Positions 61,702 through 64,000 of a stretch of DNA of 64,000 nucleotides are shown here, piece by piece. Numbering within the stretch: the stretch's first letter is position 1; each line of letters begins with the position of its first letter. The position numbers were made by a program, and so were the translations under genes. Source of the DNA: Paraburkholderia acidipaludis NBRC 101816 (GTDB lineage Bacteria > Pseudomonadota > Gammaproteobacteria > Burkholderiales > Burkholderiaceae); contig NZ_BAXZ01000019.1 in the NCBI RefSeq assembly GCF_000684975.1, forward strand, positions 108,791 to 172,790, read 5' to 3'. The notes under the pieces were generated by a model. It was not told the origin of the DNA. It searched no databases and saw only the letters and a program-made list of their open reading frames with translations.

Positions 61702-62316
61702 TCACGCCCTCCGCCTGCAACTCCGGTTCGTCCCCACACAGGAGCCATCGCAGCCGGGGCACCAGTGCCGTTTATCGAAGCCTTCGAGCCGCCACGAACG
61801 CGCCGCCAGCAGCTCACGCGCCTCGGCCTCCGCGCGGCGCTCGATCACCTTCGCATTGAAGTATTCGATGTTCGGCAGCAAATCCGACAATGGGCCGTTC
61901 ACGGCGCGCTCCATCGTGTCGGCGTGGCGCTCGCGCGTCCAGCCCTCGGCGCGTGCCAGCTCGTCCACCATCGCGAAGAGTTCGGCGCGCAGCCGCCGTA
62001 CGTTGTCCTCTGCGAGATACGGACCCCACGGCAGGTAGGGGCCGCCGTCCGGGTCGGTCAGCGCCCCGGCGCAATCGTCAGGGGCGGCTGGCGGATCGTT
62101 GGCGGCTTGGCCGGCTGGCAGATTACCGCCGCAGGGTGCGTCCGCGTTTTTCTCTTGTTCCAGCAGGTACGCGATCACCTCCGGCTTGCGCGCGGCAAGC
62201 TCCGGCTTGATCGACGCCACACCGCGCGTTGGTCCTTCGATGCTGATGCGTTCGCCCTCGACCCACAGCAAGACGCCCAGGGCGGCGGCACGCTCCACGA
62301 TATCGGCGGCACTCAT
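61702..62316 (-). CDS. Island protein with TubC-like N-terminal domain
   Basis: 204 residues, ATG overlapping the stop of the ATPase 3' fragment (ATGA). Residues 1-50 (IVERAAALGVLLWVEGERIS..IKPELAARKPEVIAYL) look like the small TubC-type docking fold often seen in phage/island replication genes; a helical middle follows (DNVRRLRAELFAMVDELARAEGW), and the C-terminus has a Cys cluster (CPGCDGSC..SC) that may bind zinc. It was co-transcribed with the ATPase before the inversion. Confidence 0.7.
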   Translation of the reverse strand: MSAADIVERAAALGVLLWVEGERISIEGPTRGVASIKPELAARKPEVIAYLLEQEKNADAPCGGNLPAGQAANDPPAAPDDCAGALTDPDGGPYLPWGPYLAEDNVRRLRAELFAMVDELARAEGWTRERHADTMERAVNGPLSDLLPNIEYFNAKVIERRAEAEARELLAARSWRLEGFDKRHWCPGCDGSCVGTNRSCRRRA

Positions 62317-63295
62317 ACCGAATCCCTCACGCGCTCGTCGTCAGGCGGCTCTTTTTTTGCCGAAGATTCCAACTCACGCGGCGTGTCCCCTTCGGCGGAA
62401 CCGTCCAAAGGGGCAGACCGCAAAGCCACGCCGGAGCCGAAGGGGACAGCAGACCCCGAAGGGGACATCGTTCTGAGTTCGGTCCTCTTCGTGTCCTCTT
62501 CGGAATGTGTCCTCTTCGGCAGCGCCCATTCCCAGCCTTCCTTCATGCCGATCTTGCGCTTCTCGACGCCGAGGCGAGTCGCCGCGCGTTGCATGGTCTT
62601 CCAGTTGAACCCCGCGCCATCTGCATCCGCTTTCAGTTCGCGCGCACGCAGCGGGCCGTCTGCCAGCAAGTCCCGCAAGAGCGCTTCGGCCCCGGCCTGC
62701 TCGGTTTGCGCTTCGTCGTCGTCCTGCTCGACCTCGCCCAGGATATCGCGCGCGCTGCCCTCGATGCGCTCCAGCGCGTAGGCGAAGCCGCCGTCATCGG
62801 GCGCGATGTTGGACTTCGCGCGCGCCAGAATCCGCCGCTCCGCGCCTTCCTCCTTCACCGTGACCAGCACCATGCGCGCGAGCGCGCCGAACGCCTGGGA
62901 GCCGATTACGCGCTCCACAGGGGCTTTGCCGCTCGACCCCTTTGCGAAATGGGAAATGCCGGTCACCCCGCAGCCGTGGCGAGCGGCCAGGTCCACCAGC
63001 GGTTGCAGGTCGCGCCGCACATCGTTTGCGCGGTGCGCATCGCCCCCAATGGCACTCACGACCGGATCGACTAGCAGCAGACGCACATTACCCATGTCCG
63101 CCATGCGCGCGCTCAGGAGGGGCATGTCGCGGGCCGGGTCGAACGGCATCAGCTCGCCGTCCGTTTTCGCCACGTTGCACACGAAGTAGACTTGCGACAG
63201 ATCGGCTCCCGCCGCCATCAGGCGCGGCACCAGCGTATCGCTTACATCGTCCTCGCTGCTCCACATCAGCACCTGGCCGGGATGCGCGCAGATCC
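62313..63295 (-). pseudogene. 3' part of island AAA/RepA-like ATPase, inverted
   Basis: From 63295 the frame reads GGRICAHPGQVLMWSSEDD, exactly what should follow the WPDG end of the plus-strand fragment. Walker B RLLLVDPVVSAIGGDAHRAND and GCGVTGISHFAKG are helicase motifs of the RepA/AAA_25 type. An ATG at 63272 could still start a 319-residue polypeptide, but it would lack Walker A. The segment 61611-63295 is therefore inverted relative to the 5' part. Confidence 0.75.
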
Positions 63296-63493
63296 GCCCG
63301 CCTTGCGCCCGATCAAGCCGCGCAGCACCTTTGAACCTTGTTCACCTTTGCCGGGTTGGCGCCGCGACGACCGCGCGCTACAAGCGTGAAACGAGCCGAA
63401 ATCCAGCTCCGCATCGCGCGGCCATCCTGATTCCTGCTGTCCTGATTGTGGGCCGCGTCTCCCACCCAACCCGGCAATGAGGCCCGCCCATCC

Positions 63494-64000
63494 ATGACGG
63501 CACACCACGGTCATTCACCGCATCCCGCCGCACCCACGACACCCGCCACGCCCGCGCAACCGCAGTGGCAACCCCTGAACTGGAGTTTCCCGTTTCCTCC
63601 CGCGAACGGCGATTCCGTCGATCCGCAAACCTGGTTCAGTGCCCTGGCGAATTCGGACGGCGGGTTCTATCCGCTCGGCTCGAACGGCATGTACCACGGC
63701 GGCATCCACTTCGACGCAGGTACGGGCGGCAAGCTGAAACAGGGCGATGGCGTCAGGGCCATTGCCGATGGCGAGGCGGTGGCGTACCGCCTGGATTCGA
63801 CTTATCCCGAACTGACCTATCCACCTTTCCCGCCGCACTACGCGCTGTACTCGACGGGCTTCGTGCTGATCCGCCACAGGCTCGTGCTGCCGCCTGAACC
63901 AGACAGGCAGGGAACATCCTCAACGCGAGCGACCCCGGCTTCTGGCGCGTCAGCAACGCCCGCCAGCAGTCCGCAGGCCTATCAACCGCCCGCCGACGAA
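63494..64000 (+). CDS. M23-like peptidase domain protein (C-terminus outside window)
   Basis: 169 codons visible, open at the window edge. Pro/Ala-rich N-terminus, then YPLGSNGMYHGGIHFDAGTGG, GDGVRAIADGEAVAYR and STGFVLIRHRL, which follow the LytM/M23 pattern (HxG..H.D..G..V.A..DG.V). Similar proteins are encoded beside type VI secretion vgrG genes in Burkholderia, so a cell-wall-acting effector is possible; no vgrG is in this window. No signal peptide is seen. The segment 63296-63493 before it has no supported gene. Confidence 0.6.
   Translation, partial: MTAHHGHSPHPAAPTTPATPAQPQWQPLNWSFPFPPANGDSVDPQTWFSALANSDGGFYPLGSNGMYHGGIHFDAGTGGKLKQGDGVRAIADGEAVAYRLDSTYPELTYPPFPPHYALYSTGFVLIRHRLVLPPEPDRQGTSSTRATPASGASATPASSPQAYQPPADE

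Overview
The window reads as chromosomal DNA of a Burkholderiaceae bacterium in the Paraburkholderia/Caballeronia/Trinickia/Burkholderia group. This rests on the high GC content, the core-gene blocks rnr-rlmB-rpiA and pyrD-bpt-aat, a second Hfq-type protein with a repeat-rich tail, a Burkholderia-style tad locus with a DUF3613-like gene, and terminators of the AAAAGCC..GGCTTTT style. The genus call is inference; no rRNA gene is present.

Layout. 1-2404: two paralogous Gly/Ser/Thr-rich lipoproteins on the minus strand, the first cut by the window edge. 2405-2981: regulatory region with nested GCGTTACG dyads and a flp promoter. 2982-15967: a complete tight-adherence (Tad/Flp) pilus locus (flp, cpaA, tadE, cpaB, cpaC, tadZ, tadA, tadB, tadC, tadD, a DUF3613-like gene, tadG) ending in a sigma-54 activator, followed by a DUF2968 coiled-coil protein. 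16943-19699: LtrA-type membrane protein, a small conserved acidic protein, an Hfq paralogue and a tiny lipoprotein. 19725-26386: fatty-acyl-CoA ligase, organic-acid MFS transporter, SDR, second CoA ligase and a small unknown. 26720-31779: oxalate catabolism (oxc, frc, a stand-alone PAS protein, oxalate/formate antiporter). 31805-35873: two alpha/beta hydrolases flanking a CusRS-like two-component pair. 36023-40889: ytcA-mdtN-mdtO-mdtP type efflux operon. 41027-41496: two tRNA-Leu(CAG) units, each with its own near-consensus promoter and terminator. 41749-46025: rnr, rlmB, rpiA. 46108-51294: Crp-like regulator, mannose-1-phosphate guanylyltransferase, FadR-type regulator, Gfo/Idh oxidoreductase. 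51336-52930: polar amino-acid ABC permease and binding protein. 53013-56446: pyrD, bpt, aat, NUDIX hydrolase.

56447-64000 is an accessory, decaying region. It holds a 5'-less conserved gene, an orphan HK97-type capsid gene, a DUF2971 gene and a membrane protein of visibly lower GC. A 3' fragment of a tRNA-Met gene then marks an attachment site. Beyond it lie a 29-codon integrase remnant and an island ATPase gene that carries an in-frame TAG and is split by an inversion of about 1.7 kb: the Walker A half is on the plus strand and the Walker B half on the minus strand. The window ends inside an M23-like gene.

The most useful leads are: (a) related GCGTTACG-type dyads in front of both the surface-lipoprotein/Tad locus and the manC gene, the latter next to a Crp/Fnr-type regulator gene, suggesting a shared surface/biofilm regulator; (b) a PAS protein in the oxalate cluster with a His at the FixL/DosP haem-ligand position; (c) an Hfq paralogue with an H-to-R change in the YKHAIS motif and a PRE-repeat tail; (d) the inverted, split island ATPase.
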